Notes: generated by a model not told the origin, from the sequence alone. DNA of 64,000 nucleotides from Polyangiaceae bacterium (GCA_020633205.1 JACKEB010000017.1:336800-400799); one strand, 5' to 3'. Positions 34,340 to 42,671 are shown, numbered from the stretch's first letter. A program made the numbers and translations.

Positions 34340-34929
34340 TGCTGGCCTCCCTCACCGAAGTTGGTGGTGCCAGGCACGATCGAGGAGGACTGAGCCGCCT
34401 GCGAAGACATGCGGAGCACGGGGTAGTCCTCGAGCAGTCCGTTGATGTCCATGCCGCGAGCAGCAGCGAACGCCTCGGGCGCACGCAGCGCCTGGAGTGC
34501 CGCGATGGTCGCGTGGACCACGTTCTGCTTGTTGTTCGAGCCCAGGCACTTGGTCAGGATGTCCTGAATGCCCGCGGACTCGACAACCGCGCGAACCGGG
34601 CCACCCGCGATAACGCCGGTACCAGGAGCGGCGGGACGGAGCAGCACGCGGCCAGCGCCGAACTCGCCGATCACCTCGTGGGGGACCGTGGCACCGATCA
34701 TCGGCACCTTGAACATGTTCTTGCGCGCCTTGTCGTTGCCCTTGCGGATCGCCTCGGGGACCTCGCCGGCCTTGCCAAGACCAACGCCGACGTGACCGGC
34801 TTCATCGCCTACCACCACCAGCGCGGAGAAGCTGAAGCGGCGACCGCCCTTCACCACCTTCGCGACGCGGTTGATGTGGATCACGCGCTCCTTGAGGCGT
34901 TCCTCGTCGACTAGGTTTTCGAATGCCAT
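34336..34929 (-). CDS. rpsE: 30S ribosomal protein S5
   Basis: The double-stranded RNA-binding domain is clear (ERVIHINRVAKVVKGGRRFS, FSALVVVGD), as is the C-terminal block RPAAPGTGVIAGGPVRAVVE. S5 helps decoding accuracy. The 197-residue protein carries about 25 extra residues at its C-terminus (SSQAAQSSSIVPGTTNFGEG), a tail unlike most S5 proteins. Confidence 0.96.
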   Translation of the reverse strand: MAFENLVDEERLKERVIHINRVAKVVKGGRRFSFSALVVVGDEAGHVGVGLGKAGEVPEAIRKGNDKARKNMFKVPMIGATVPHEVIGEFGAGRVLLRPAAPGTGVIAGGPVRAVVESAGIQDILTKCLGSNNKQNVVHATIAALQALRAPEAFAAARGMDINGLLEDYPVLRMSSQAAQSSSIVPGTTNFGEGGQQ

Positions 34930-34946
34930 CGTAAGCTCCTACTGCC

Positions 34947-35309
34947 TCAGAACTGGAGGCCAGCCTCGCGGGCGGCCTCGGCTAGCGCCTTGACGCGCCC
35001 GTGATAGAGGTAGCCGTTCCGATCGAAGACCACCTTGTTGATGTTCTTTTCCAGGCAGATTTGCCCGATGAGCGCGCCCACCTTCTTCGCCGCCGCGGTC
35101 TTGTCGTCCTCGCCAAGCGTGGTCTTCAAGTCGCGAGAAAGCGTGGAAGCTGCAGCGAGCGTACGCCCTTCGATATCGTCCACCACCTGCGCGTAGATGT
35201 GCTTGGCGCTGCGGAAGACGCTGAGACGGGGCCGATCTGAGGTCCCGCTGATCTTGCTCCGGGTGCGGAGCTTGCGACGCTCCCTGCCCTCTAGCCTTTT
35301 TGCTGTCAT
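34947..35309 (-). CDS. rplR: 50S ribosomal protein L18
   Basis: L18 binds 5S rRNA. RKLRTRSKISGTSDRPRLSVFRS is its N-terminal motif and NKVVFDRNGYLYHGRVKALA its C-terminal one. The ATG at 35309 (120 residues) is chosen because AAGGAA precedes it and the family N-terminus fits; the frame stays open back to 35441 inside rplF. Confidence 0.96.
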   Translation of the reverse strand: MTAKRLEGRERRKLRTRSKISGTSDRPRLSVFRSAKHIYAQVVDDIEGRTLAAASTLSRDLKTTLGEDDKTAAAKKVGALIGQICLEKNINKVVFDRNGYLYHGRVKALAEAAREAGLQF

Positions 35310-35322
35310 GACGGCTGGTTCC

Positions 35323-35901
35323 TTACTTCTTACCGGCCTTGCCCGCCTTGCGACGGATCTGCTCACCGCGGTAGCGGATCCCCTTGCCGCCGTACGGCTC
35401 CGGGGGACGGACGTTGCGCACGGTGGCGGCAAACTGCCCAATGACTTCCTTGTTCGCGCACTCGAGCACGACCGCGGCGCCCTTGGACTCCGCCGGAATG
35501 GTTGCGCTGAGGCCCTCGGGGAGCTCGAACGCCACAGGGTGGCTCAAGCCGACCGAGAGGTGCAGCATGCGGCCCTTGAGTTCCGCACGGTAACCGGTAC
35601 CGACCAGCTCGAGGGTCTTGGTGTAGCCGGTGGCTGCACCCTGAACCATGCTGGCGAGCAGCGCGCGGGTCAGACCCTGGAGACGAGCTCCGTCGCGACC
35701 CGGTGCGCTGCTGGTGACCTTGAGATCATCGCCTTCGCGAGTGATCTCGGTGCCCTGCGGCACTGCGCGGCTCAACTTGCCCTTGGGCCCTTGCACGTCC
35801 ACTTGCTGATCCTTGAGCGTCACAGTGACGCCCTTCGGAACCGCAACCGGACGCTTGCCCACGCGGGACAGCTTCGGTTGAGTTGAAGTTGCCTCGGCCA
35901 T
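35323..35901 (-). CDS. rplF: 50S ribosomal protein L6
   Basis: Two repeated L6 domains are seen, the first with SRVGKRPVAVPKGVTVTL and the second ending in the signature PPEPYGGKGIRYRGEQIRRK. L6 lies near the factor-binding site of the large subunit. The ATG at 35901 gives 192 residues and follows GAGGTG; an upstream ATG at 35919 is inside rpsH. The rpsH stop lies only 2 bp before the ATG. Confidence 0.96.
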   Translation of the reverse strand: MAEATSTQPKLSRVGKRPVAVPKGVTVTLKDQQVDVQGPKGKLSRAVPQGTEITREGDDLKVTSSAPGRDGARLQGLTRALLASMVQGAATGYTKTLELVGTGYRAELKGRMLHLSVGLSHPVAFELPEGLSATIPAESKGAAVVLECANKEVIGQFAATVRNVRPPEPYGGKGIRYRGEQIRRKAGKAGKK

Positions 35902-35903
35902 TT

Positions 35904-36299
35904 TCAGTACACCTCGCACAGGAGCTCGCCACCAACCTTGCGGCTGCGAGCCTCGCGATCCGTCATCAGGCCATGAGAGGTGCTGAGGATGGACATCCCC
36001 AGGCCGCTCATGACACGCGGGATCTCGTTGTGCCCCACGTACACCCGGCGACCGGGCCGCGATACGCGACGCAGCTTACGGAAAGCCGGCGTGCGATCAC
36101 GGTCGTACTTGAGGGCCAGGATGATTGAGGGCTTGCCCAGCACCTCTTCGGTACGCACGTCGGCGATGTAGCCTTCACGCTTGAGGATCTCGGCGATGCT
36201 CTTCTTCATCTTGGAGAGGGGCATGCGCGTCGTCTCGTGATGCGCGAGGGCAGCATTGCGAATGCGTGCCAGCATATCTGCGATGGGATCCGAAACCAT
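35904..36299 (-). CDS. rpsH: 30S ribosomal protein S8
   Basis: DPIADMLARIRNAALAHH at the N-terminus and the C-terminal MSILSTSHGLMTDREARSRKVGGEL identify S8, a primary 16S rRNA binder and, in enteric bacteria, the repressor of the spc operon. 131 residues, normal. It follows rpsN by 13 bp. Confidence 0.96.
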   Translation of the reverse strand: MVSDPIADMLARIRNAALAHHETTRMPLSKMKKSIAEILKREGYIADVRTEEVLGKPSIILALKYDRDRTPAFRKLRRVSRPGRRVYVGHNEIPRVMSGLGMSILSTSHGLMTDREARSRKVGGELLCEVY

Positions 36300-36312
36300 T
36301 TCGTTCCGCTCC

Positions 36313-36498
36313 TTACCAGCTTGCCTTGGTTACGCCCGGCAGCTCCCCACGGAGCGCCATCTGCCGAAAGCAGATGCGGCAAAGGTTGAAGTCTCTGTAG
36401 ACCGCCTTGGACCGTCCACACACGCGGCAACGATTGACGAACCGCACCTTGAACTTCGGTTCGCGGTTCAACTTTGCCCACTGACTAGCGCGTGCCAT
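36313..36498 (-). CDS. rpsN: 30S ribosomal protein S14 (zinc-binding type Z)
   Basis: A 61-residue S14 with CRVCGR and CRICFR forming the four-Cys zinc knuckle, and ending in LPGVTKASW. The short, zinc-binding form needs zinc for assembly. S4 and L36 in this operon are also zinc types. It sits between rplE and rpsH as usual. Confidence 0.96.
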   Translation of the reverse strand: MARASQWAKLNREPKFKVRFVNRCRVCGRSKAVYRDFNLCRICFRQMALRGELPGVTKASW

Positions 36499-36515
36499 TT
36501 AATGCTCCTGAGGCC

Positions 36516-37073
36516 TTACTTCCGGAAAGGCATGCCGAACAGGTCGAGGAGCTCCTTGGCTTCCTCATTCGTGTTCGCAGTCGTCACGAAGGTGACGTTC
36601 ATGCCCTTAACAGAGTCCACTTTGTCGAAATCGATCTCGGGGAAGATAATCTGCTCCTTGAGACCGAGCGTGTAGTTGCCCGCACCATCGAAGGCGCGAG
36701 GGCTGGTGCCGCGAAAGTCGCGAACGCGGGGGAGCGCCAAACTCAAGAGGCGATCCATGAACTCCCACATACGGTCTTTCCGCAGGGTAACCTTGACGCC
36801 AATCGGCATGTTCTCGCGGAGCTTGAATCCAGCGATCGACTTCTTGGCGCGGGTCACTACGGGCTGCTGCCCGGTGATCTTGCGAACTTCCTCCACTGCA
36901 GAGTCGATGACCTTGGGGTTACCGACCGCTGCACCCAGGCCCATGTTCACCACGATCTTCTCGAGGCGGGGCACCTGGTGGATGTTCTGGTACTCGAAGC
37001 GCTTCATCAATGCGGGTACGACTTCCTTGTCGTACTTGGTCCGCAGGCGCGCAGTGGTTGCTTGCTCGCTCAT
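36516..37073 (-). CDS. rplE: 50S ribosomal protein L5
   Basis: QNIHQVPRLEKIVVNMGLG and KKSIAGFKLRENMPIGVKVTL are the L5 signatures; the C-terminus has IIFPEIDFDKVDSVKGMNV. L5 binds 5S rRNA and contacts P-site tRNA. 185 residues. It overlaps rplX by 4 bp, so the two are coupled. Confidence 0.96.
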   Translation of the reverse strand: MSEQATTARLRTKYDKEVVPALMKRFEYQNIHQVPRLEKIVVNMGLGAAVGNPKVIDSAVEEVRKITGQQPVVTRAKKSIAGFKLRENMPIGVKVTLRKDRMWEFMDRLLSLALPRVRDFRGTSPRAFDGAGNYTLGLKEQIIFPEIDFDKVDSVKGMNVTFVTTANTNEEAKELLDLFGMPFRK

Positions 37074-37387
37074 GACTTGACTGGCTCCGCAATCTCTTTG
37101 CCGCTCTTCACCGCGACGCGGACCTTCTTGCCGTCTTGCTCCGAGGAGCGAACGCGCGTTGGCTTGTCGCTCTCGGGATCGATCAGCATCACGTTGCTGG
37201 CATGAATCGGCGCCTCGACTTCGAGGATGCCGCCGGGCTGGTTCGGGGTGGCCTTCATGTGGCGCTTGATGAGGTTCACTCCCTCGATCACCACACGATC
37301 ACCGCGCAGCTGCTTGATGCGGCCGCGACGTCCCTTGTTGTTTCCGCTGGTGACGATCACGTCGTCACCGACTCTGAGCCGCTGCAT
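37070..37387 (-). CDS. rplX: 50S ribosomal protein L24
   Basis: L24 starts large-subunit assembly. Its KOW motif is seen in VGDDVIVTSGNNKGRRGRI, followed by VIEGVNLIKRHMKATPNQPG. The ATG at 37387 overlaps the rplN TGA (TGATG); the GTG just before it at 37390 is a less likely start. 105 residues, normal. Confidence 0.95.
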   Translation of the reverse strand: MQRLRVGDDVIVTSGNNKGRRGRIKQLRGDRVVIEGVNLIKRHMKATPNQPGGILEVEAPIHASNVMLIDPESDKPTRVRSSEQDGKKVRVAVKSGKEIAEPVKS

Positions 37388-37755
37388 CACAGCACCTCCG
37401 GAGCGAGGGAGATGATTTTCATGAAGCGCTTGTGACGAAGCTCACGGGCGACCGGTCCGAAGATACGGGTGCCAACGGGCTCCTTCTGCGCGTTGATTAG
37501 AACGGCGCTGTTGCCGTCGAATTTGATGTAGCTGCCGTCGGGACGACGGTGCTCGCGCGCGGTGCGAACGACGACCGCTTTGGCGCGATCACCCTTCTTC
37601 ACTTTGCTGCCGGGCATGGCTTCCTTGATGGAGACCACGATGATGTCGCCCACCTTGGCGTAACGACGACCGGAGCCGCCGAGGACCTTGATGCACTGGA
37701 CGCGCTTGGCGCCAGAGTTGTCGGCGACGTCGAGAATGCTGAGTGCCTGAATCAC
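37387..37755 (-). CDS. rplN: 50S ribosomal protein L14
   Basis: MIQALSILDVADNSGAKRV and GSYIKFDGNSAVLIN with PVGTRIFGPVAREL near the end are the conserved L14 blocks. L14 forms part of the subunit bridge near L19. 122 residues, exactly the usual length. It follows rpsQ by 10 bp. Confidence 0.97.
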   Translation of the reverse strand: MIQALSILDVADNSGAKRVQCIKVLGGSGRRYAKVGDIIVVSIKEAMPGSKVKKGDRAKAVVVRTAREHRRPDGSYIKFDGNSAVLINAQKEPVGTRIFGPVARELRHKRFMKIISLAPEVL

Positions 37756-37765
37756 GGTACGCCTC

Positions 37766-38062
37766 CTACTCCTGAACGGGGCGCTCGATCAGCTTGGTCA
37801 CCTTCCAGCGCTTCTCCTTGGAGAGCGGGCGGTGCTCAGTGATCTCGACGCGATCGCCGGTCTTGAACTCGTTGTTCTCATCGTGCGCCTTGTACTTTTT
37901 CCGTACGCGAACGTACTTCTTGTACATCGGGTGCATCTTGAAGCGGGTCACCTCGACGACGACAGTCTTGTTCATCTTGTCGCTGGTGACGCGCCCAATC
38001 AGGCTGCGCCGAAAGCCGCGGTTGGGGTCGTGCTGGTGTGCAGCTGAGTTTTCTGCGTTCAC
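37766..38062 (-). CDS. rpsQ: 30S ribosomal protein S17
   Basis: The OB-fold is seen in SLIGRVTSDKMNKTVVVEV, HPMYKKYVRVRKKYKAHDE and GDRVEITEHRPLSKEKRW. S17 binds 16S rRNA early in assembly. The 98 residues include a 15-residue N-terminal extension (NAENSAAHQHDPNRG). It overlaps rpmC by 4 bp. Confidence 0.96.
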   Translation of the reverse strand: MNAENSAAHQHDPNRGFRRSLIGRVTSDKMNKTVVVEVTRFKMHPMYKKYVRVRKKYKAHDENNEFKTGDRVEITEHRPLSKEKRWKVTKLIERPVQE

Positions 38063-38268
38063 GAGGCTGCTCCTTCACCCGCCGCTGCACGCTCGCTGAG
38101 GATCAGCTCGATGCGCGCGATGTCCTTGCGGGCCTTCGAAATCAGGCTCGTGTCGTCGAGCTGACTGGTGTGGTTCTTCATGCGGTAGCCGAAGCCATCC
38201 TTCTTGAGCTGAGCCTTCAGCTCGAGAAGGTCTTCCGTTGACCGCTCCCTCAGGTCCTTGGCCTTCAT
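38059..38268 (-). CDS. rpmC: 50S ribosomal protein L29
   Basis: A 69-residue helical hairpin with KAKDLRERSTEDLLELKAQL and KARKDIARIELILSER, the L29 pattern. L29 sits at the exit tunnel, where trigger factor and SRP dock. The ATG at 38268 overlaps the rplP stop (TGATG). The frame stays open to 38406 inside rplP, but conservation begins at 38268. Confidence 0.95.
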   Translation of the reverse strand: MKAKDLRERSTEDLLELKAQLKKDGFGYRMKNHTSQLDDTSLISKARKDIARIELILSERAAAGEGAAS

Positions 38269-38681
38269 CACAGCACCCCACGAGCGAGGAATCGGCACGC
38301 GACCGGCAGCTTGGAAGCTGCGCGCTCGAACGCGATCCGAGCCATGTCTTCCGGCACGCCGCTGATCTCGAACAGCACGCGACCCGGCTTCACTGGAGCG
38401 ACCCAATGATCCACGGAGCCCTTACCGGAACCCATGCGGACTTCGAGCGGCTTCTTCGTGACAGGCTTGTCGGGGAAGACGCGGATGAAGAGCTTGCCTT
38501 GACGCTTCACGTGACGGGTGATCGCCATACGGCCAGCCTCGATCTGACGCGCGGTCAGGTAGGCGGCGCCTACTGCTTGCAGCCCGAAGTCGCCGAAAGA
38601 CACATCGCTGCCTTTCCACGCGGTACCGCGGTTGCGGCCCTTCTGCTGCTTGCGAAACTTGGTGCGCTTCGGAGAAAGCAC
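38268..38681 (-). CDS. rplP: 50S ribosomal protein L16
   Basis: LSPKRTKFRKQQKGRNRG at the N-terminus and GKGSVDHWVAPVKPGRVLFE near the end identify L16, which helps place A-site tRNA. The frame is open far upstream (to 38885), but the family begins at the GTG at 38681, which follows GAGGT and yields 137 residues, the normal length. No ATG is near. Confidence 0.95.
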   Translation of the reverse strand: MLSPKRTKFRKQQKGRNRGTAWKGSDVSFGDFGLQAVGAAYLTARQIEAGRMAITRHVKRQGKLFIRVFPDKPVTKKPLEVRMGSGKGSVDHWVAPVKPGRVLFEISGVPEDMARIAFERAASKLPVACRFLARGVL

Positions 38682-38688
38682 GTCTACC

Positions 38689-39381
38689 TCACTGGGGGAT
38701 GCGGCGAGCCTTGCGCTGAAGCACTTCGCCCTTGAAGATCCAGACCTTGACGCCCACGATGCCGGCAGTGGTCTTGGCCTGAGCCAAGCCGAAGTCGACA
38801 TCTGCGCGCAGCGTGTGCAGGGGCACGCGGCCCTCGCGGTAAGTTTCGATACGCCCCATGTCCGCGCCACCGAGGCGGCCGGCACAGCGGATGCGCACGC
38901 CCTTGGCGCCGAACTTCATCGCGGTGCTCAGGGCCTTCTTCATTGCCCGGCGGAAAGCGATGCGGCGCTCGAGCTGCGTCGCGATGTTTTCTGCGACGAG
39001 CTGGGCGTTCGTCTCCATCTTGCGCACCTCTTGCACGTCGATGAAGACCTCGTTCTCGGTGAAAGCCTGAACGCCGGGGAACTTCGTCTCGCCCTTCTGG
39101 GCCGAGTCGAGGTTGCCGCTCTTCAGGATCTCGATGCCCTTGCCACCCTTGCCGATCACCATTCCGGGGCGAGCGGTGTAGACGATGACCTTGGCCTTGT
39201 TGGCAGCACGCTCGATCTCAACGGACGCCACGTTGGCGTTGTAGAGGTAGTCCTTGACCGCGCGCTTGATGCGCACGTCCTCATGGAGCCACTGCTTGTA
39301 GTTCTTGTCTTCGTACCACTTGCTCGTCCACGTCTTGATGACGCCTAGACGAAAGCCGTACGGATGCGTTTTTTGTCCCAT
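38689..39381 (-). CDS. rpsC: 30S ribosomal protein S3
   Basis: MGQKTHPYGFRLGVIKTW and the KH domain (VYTARPGMVIGKGGKGIEIL) followed by AENIATQLERRIAFRRAMKK and GVRIRCAGRLGGADMGRIE are diagnostic for S3. It lies at the mRNA entry site and has helicase function with S4. 230 residues, normal. It is the second gene of the distal S10 part. Confidence 0.97.
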   Translation of the reverse strand: MGQKTHPYGFRLGVIKTWTSKWYEDKNYKQWLHEDVRIKRAVKDYLYNANVASVEIERAANKAKVIVYTARPGMVIGKGGKGIEILKSGNLDSAQKGETKFPGVQAFTENEVFIDVQEVRKMETNAQLVAENIATQLERRIAFRRAMKKALSTAMKFGAKGVRIRCAGRLGGADMGRIETYREGRVPLHTLRADVDFGLAQAKTTAGIVGVKVWIFKGEVLQRKARRIPQ

Positions 39382-39418
39382 AACGCTTCGTTGCTCTCTG
39401 GTTCAGGCCAGTTCTCGG

Positions 39419-39760
39419 TCAGCGCGCGTCGAGTTCGACGTGGATGTGGCTGACGCCCTTTTCTACGCGGGTTGCCCGACCCATCGCACGAGGACGCCAA
39501 CGGCGCATGTGCTGGGTTGGCCCCTTGTCGACGGTCACCTTGCTGATGAACAGCGAGTCGGCGTCGACGCTCGGATTGCTCACGCGCGCGTTCGCAACGG
39601 CGCTGGCAATCAGTTTCTTTACGATCGGAGCGGCAGCCTTCGGGGTGAACTCCAGCATCTGGAGTGCCTCGGCTGCGTCTCGCCCGCGGACGAGGTTAGC
39701 GATGATCCGCGCTTTACGCGGACTGATGCGCTGAAATCTCGCTGTAGCTTCACTGATCAT
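39419..39760 (-). CDS. rplV: 50S ribosomal protein L22
   Basis: FQRISPRKARIIANLVRGRD and the C-terminal loop PTQHMRRWRPRAMGRATR identify L22, whose hairpin reaches into the exit tunnel. ATG 39760 gives 113 residues and fits the family; a GTG at 39784 would add eight residues. This is the first gene of its transcription unit. In most bacteria rpsS lies directly upstream, but here rpsS is about 6 kb away. AGAGGA lies ~11 bp before the ATG. Confidence 0.95.
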   Translation of the reverse strand: MISEATARFQRISPRKARIIANLVRGRDAAEALQMLEFTPKAAAPIVKKLIASAVANARVSNPSVDADSLFISKVTVDKGPTQHMRRWRPRAMGRATRVEKGVSHIHVELDAR

Positions 39761-39937
39761 CTCGACAGTTTCCTCTAGAGACACGTCGACCCTGGGTACC
39801 GGCGAACCGGTGCCCGAACATGACAGCCAGGTCCCGGTTGCACGCTGGAGGCCCGAGGGCCGCTTGCGCGCCGCCGAAGGGCGGCTGTTGGAGGCGGTCC
39901 AACCACAATTGGTAGGGGCCTCCGAAAAGGGGTCGCC
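39761..39937 (-). promoter_or_regulatory. rplV: Structured leader of the rplV operon
   Basis: Read on minus, the leader of about 170 nt has several compact hairpins: CGCCCTTCGGCGGCG, GGCCCTCGGGCC and ACCGG-TTCG-CCGGT (39811-39798), the last being a UUCG tetraloop. This is the kind of RNA a ribosomal protein could bind for feedback control, but no mimic of a known rRNA site was identified. Confidence 0.45.
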
Positions 39938-39966
39938 TTACTAGCAAACAGACTTCGACCGTGCAA
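39938..39966 (-). promoter_or_regulatory. rplV: Promoter of the rplV-rplQ operon
   Basis: On minus, TTGCAC (39966-39961) and TAGTAA (39943-39938) are 17 bp apart, both close to consensus. Transcription would start near 39931. Its place just before the first gene of a unit that lost its upstream neighbours makes it more credible. Confidence 0.6.
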
Positions 39967-40620
39967 GCGCGATGATTCGTTTTGATTACAACGACTTCCC
40001 GAACAGCTGTTCAGGTCGCGCTTCCGTTTGTCGCCGCGGGGAAACTCCGAGTCACCTCAGCGAGGTGAGCTCCGAAGTCCTCCCGTTGCGTCGCCGGACA
40101 GCTCTAGGGGAGCTGGCCCGGTTGGAAGAATGGCGGGCGCATCTGCCTCCATCAGCAGGGCGGATCAAGATCTTTCGCGGGTATTTTTCGTTACATGCCG
40201 CAGATCGATGGAATGCGCGGGGTTTAGGCGCAGCCGTGTCGCAGCACCTCGCCTCGTCGGGGCTATTGATCGCGGGGTTGGGGGTGAGGGTGCAGCGTAC
40301 GCGCGCAGCACGAACCGTGTTTGAGCCGGTTTCCCCTCACCTGGTTCGCCCTTGGTTCGCCTCCCAACGCCCTGCTTCAGATCGGTGCTTTCGATCGGAA
40401 CGTCCTCGCCGTCTCGCCACTGGCTTGGCCAGTTGGAGGGAATGCGATGAAGGTACGCTCGTATCACTTCGTCAGACGAGCGGTCTCGCCGCGCGAGGAA
40501 GTACAGGCGACCTGCAAGGCACGCAGGTTGCTTTGGATAATGCAGAACGGGCCCGGGTTAACCACGTAGGCCGCAGCCCAACCAACTCTAAGCCAACGTC
40601 ACTAGCTTGGGAGAATCAGC
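39967..40620. other. Intergenic region between rplV promoter and the plus-strand accessory block
   Basis: About 650 bp without a convincing gene. A 249-codon plus frame crosses it but runs into the lipoprotein gene out of frame, shows no family pattern and has no ribosome site. A GAACAGCTGTTC palindrome lies at 40001-40012. CCTGC/GCAGG form a small hairpin near 40511-40527. Just right of it GATAAT could be a -10 for the gene at 40621. Part of this may be remnant sequence. Confidence 0.45.
40001..40012. promoter_or_regulatory. 12-bp palindrome GAACAGCTGTTC, possible operator
   Basis: A perfect 12-bp palindrome, 34 bp upstream of the rplV -35 box. It has the form GAAC-N4-GTTC. The core AACAGCTGTT also occurs at 4170-4179 (promoter region) and at 56940-56949 (inside the sigma-factor gene). 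The binding protein is unknown. Confidence 0.4.
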
Positions 40621-41385
40621 ATGAAGCAGAGTATTTTCGCTTGGTCCGCAGTCGCCCTCATCGCCTCTTCAGCCCTCGTCGGATGCGTGGTCGAAGAGGA
40701 CAGCAACGTCGACAACACTGACGGTGGTGTCGCGGGTAAGGGGTCCGGAGGCAACGGCGCCACGGGTGGAACCGCGGGAACCGGCGGAAGCAGCACCGCG
40801 GGAACAGGCGGCGCGACGGGCGGCACCGGTGCAACCGGCGGCTCGGCTGGCGCGACCGGCGGCACCGCAGGTACGACCACGGGCGGCACTGGCGGCACCA
40901 CGGGTGGCACCGGTGGAACCGGTGGCGCGGTGTGTTTGGATGACACCGCCACTACCACGCCGGACTGCGCCAACCTGGCCTACGCGGCGACCCAGTGCGA
41001 CGACAACGGCAACACCGTGTCGGCTTATGGCAACGTCGTCTGCGCGTACACCAAGCTGTACGGGCGTCCTGGTGTGTTCGAGTCGGTCTACAACTGCCTC
41101 GACGCAATCAGCGGTGATGCCTGCAGCGCGAGTCACGACACCGCAGCAGACGCTTGCTACGGAGCGGCCTTCGGGAACGCCTGTGAGTTGCAGTTCCAAG
41201 ACGCGACCTGCGCCGACTACGAGGCGGGATGCGCCGGCCTGCAGACCACCTGCGAGGCAGTCATCAACGGCTACACGCTCGATGCCCAGGAGAAGATCGC
41301 CTACTGCTTCAACGCGGGCACCGGCAACTGCACCGACGACTTCAACGCCTGTCTCGCGGATCCAACCACCAACGACGCAAACTGA
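40621..41385 (+). CDS. Gly/Thr-rich lipoprotein with Cys-rich C-terminal domain
   Basis: The 254-residue protein has a signal ending in ALVGC (Cys22). Residues ~35-98 are a GGTGG/GGTAG low-complexity spacer coded by a GGC/ACC-rich repeat tract (about 40737-40935). The C-terminal ~150 residues have 15 Cys at regular spacing (PDCANLAYAATQCDD, YNCLDA, CSASHDTAADACYG), which suggests a disulfide-rich domain on the cell surface. I do not recognise the family. GGGAGA precedes the ATG. It is the first of five plus-strand genes between rplV and rpsS and has its own terminator. Confidence 0.75.
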   Translation: MKQSIFAWSAVALIASSALVGCVVEEDSNVDNTDGGVAGKGSGGNGATGGTAGTGGSSTAGTGGATGGTGATGGSAGATGGTAGTTTGGTGGTTGGTGGTGGAVCLDDTATTTPDCANLAYAATQCDDNGNTVSAYGNVVCAYTKLYGRPGVFESVYNCLDAISGDACSASHDTAADACYGAAFGNACELQFQDATCADYEAGCAGLQTTCEAVINGYTLDAQEKIAYCFNAGTGNCTDDFNACLADPTTNDAN

Positions 41386-41408
41386 CCCAATAGTGGGTCG
41401 AGCCCCAA

Positions 41409-41446
41409 CGAGGCGTCCCGATTGCGGGGCGCCTCGCGGCGTTTTG
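41409..41446 (+). terminator. Rho-independent terminator after the Cys-rich lipoprotein
   Basis: CGAGGCGTCCCG (41409-41420) pairs with CGGGGCGCCTCG (41425-41436), a 12-bp stem with one G-T wobble and an ATTG loop, followed by CGGCGTTTTGT. Confidence 0.8.
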
Positions 41447-41585
41447 TAGGGCCGTTCTGCCCCGTTCGGCGTTCCCTCTCCCCCAACCCCAAGGCCTATT
41501 GACCCTGGTTCGATAGCGAACCAGACTCCGGAGAGCGGGGACTGACCCGCCTGACTACTCGCGCCCAGCGGGGAATGATGTCCAC

Positions 41586-42470
41586 ATGAAGCAGTTCAAA
41601 GGCAGGGTCGCCGTTATCACCGGAGCAGCGAGCGGTATCGGGCGCGCTACGGCGCTTGAGCTCGCGGCCGCGGGCTGCCATCTGGCGCTCGCTGACTTGA
41701 ACGAGGCCGGACTTGAGTCCGCACGGAAACAAGCCGAAGCTTTGGGTGTCCGCGTGACGACCCACGCAGTGAACGTCGCTGACCTGAAAGCAATGGAGCG
41801 CTTCGTGGAGGAGGTGATCGCTGCCCACGGGGGCGTGAACATCTTGATCAACAACGCGGGGGTTGCGGCAACGTCGGCGTTCGATGAGCAGAGTTTGAGT
41901 GACTATGAGTGGCTGGTCGGGATCAACTTCTGGGGCGTCGTGTACGGCTGCAAGCTGTTCCTCCCGCACCTCAAGCGCGCGGACGAAGCCCACATCGTCA
42001 ACATTTCGAGCATGTTTGGACTCACGGGGATCCCAACGCAGACCGCGTACTGCGCCACCAAGTTTGCGGTGCGTGGGTTCACCGAGTCGCTGTGGGTTGA
42101 GCTGAGCCCGCTGGGAATCGGAGTCACCTCGGTGCATCCCGGGATGATCGCAACGAACATCGTGCGCGCTGGTCGCATGAGCGCCGGAGAGGAGTACCAG
42201 CGGGCCAAGGTGGTTGACCGCTTCGAGAGCCAGGGTATGCCGCCCTCCCGAGCAGCGAAGTACATCGTAAAAGCCATCCGCCATGGACGTCAGCGGCAGA
42301 TGATTGGGCTCGAGGCTCACGTCACCGATTGGCTCCGTCGCGCCGCACCTGCGCTGAGCATGCATCTCGTAAAGGCGATCTATCGCCTTGGCTACCGAAA
42401 GAGCAGTGCTCAGAGCCGCCCGGAAGCGCCGGAGGTCGAGCCGGAGACGGCACAAGAGGCGCTAAACTGA
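41586..42470 (+). CDS. Short-chain dehydrogenase/reductase (SDR)
   Basis: The 294-residue protein binds NAD(P) through TGAASGIGRA (the TGxxxGxG motif, about 12-21). NNAGVA, the Ser of VNISSMFGL and the YCATK (YxxxK) pair form the catalytic set, so it should be active. The part after about 200 (GRMSAGEEYQRAK, MHLVKAIYRLGYRK) is an extra helical C-terminus like that in SDRs of lipid or steroid metabolism. The substrate is unknown. Its promoter must lie in the 140 bp after the preceding terminator. The gene converges with nothing and is followed by two lipid-like or surface genes. Confidence 0.9.
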   Translation: MKQFKGRVAVITGAASGIGRATALELAAAGCHLALADLNEAGLESARKQAEALGVRVTTHAVNVADLKAMERFVEEVIAAHGGVNILINNAGVAATSAFDEQSLSDYEWLVGINFWGVVYGCKLFLPHLKRADEAHIVNISSMFGLTGIPTQTAYCATKFAVRGFTESLWVELSPLGIGVTSVHPGMIATNIVRAGRMSAGEEYQRAKVVDRFESQGMPPSRAAKYIVKAIRHGRQRQMIGLEAHVTDWLRRAAPALSMHLVKAIYRLGYRKSSAQSRPEAPEVEPETAQEALN

Positions 42471-42671
42471 GGCGCATAGCCTCAGCAAGCCACTCACAAG
42501 CCAAAGAACTGATCCGCGAACAGAACTGCTCCACGAAGTCAGCAGCGCCGAACGTGTAACTCCAAAAGCGATGCCATGCGGTCCCACAAGTACGTACTTC
42601 CAACGACTGAACCAACGCGGGTGCCCTCGGCGTGAGTGACGGAGCCCCTGACCTCACGCTATTCTGACGGA

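Noticed and set aside
39972..40721. Plus-strand frame of 249 codons between rplV and the lipoprotein
   Set aside because: It has no ribosome site or recognisable domain and ends inside the lipoprotein gene in another frame.
40737..40935. Possible DNA minisatellite or CRISPR-like array
   Set aside because: It is a GGC/ACC codon repeat coding for a Gly/Thr spacer, without spaced identical repeats.
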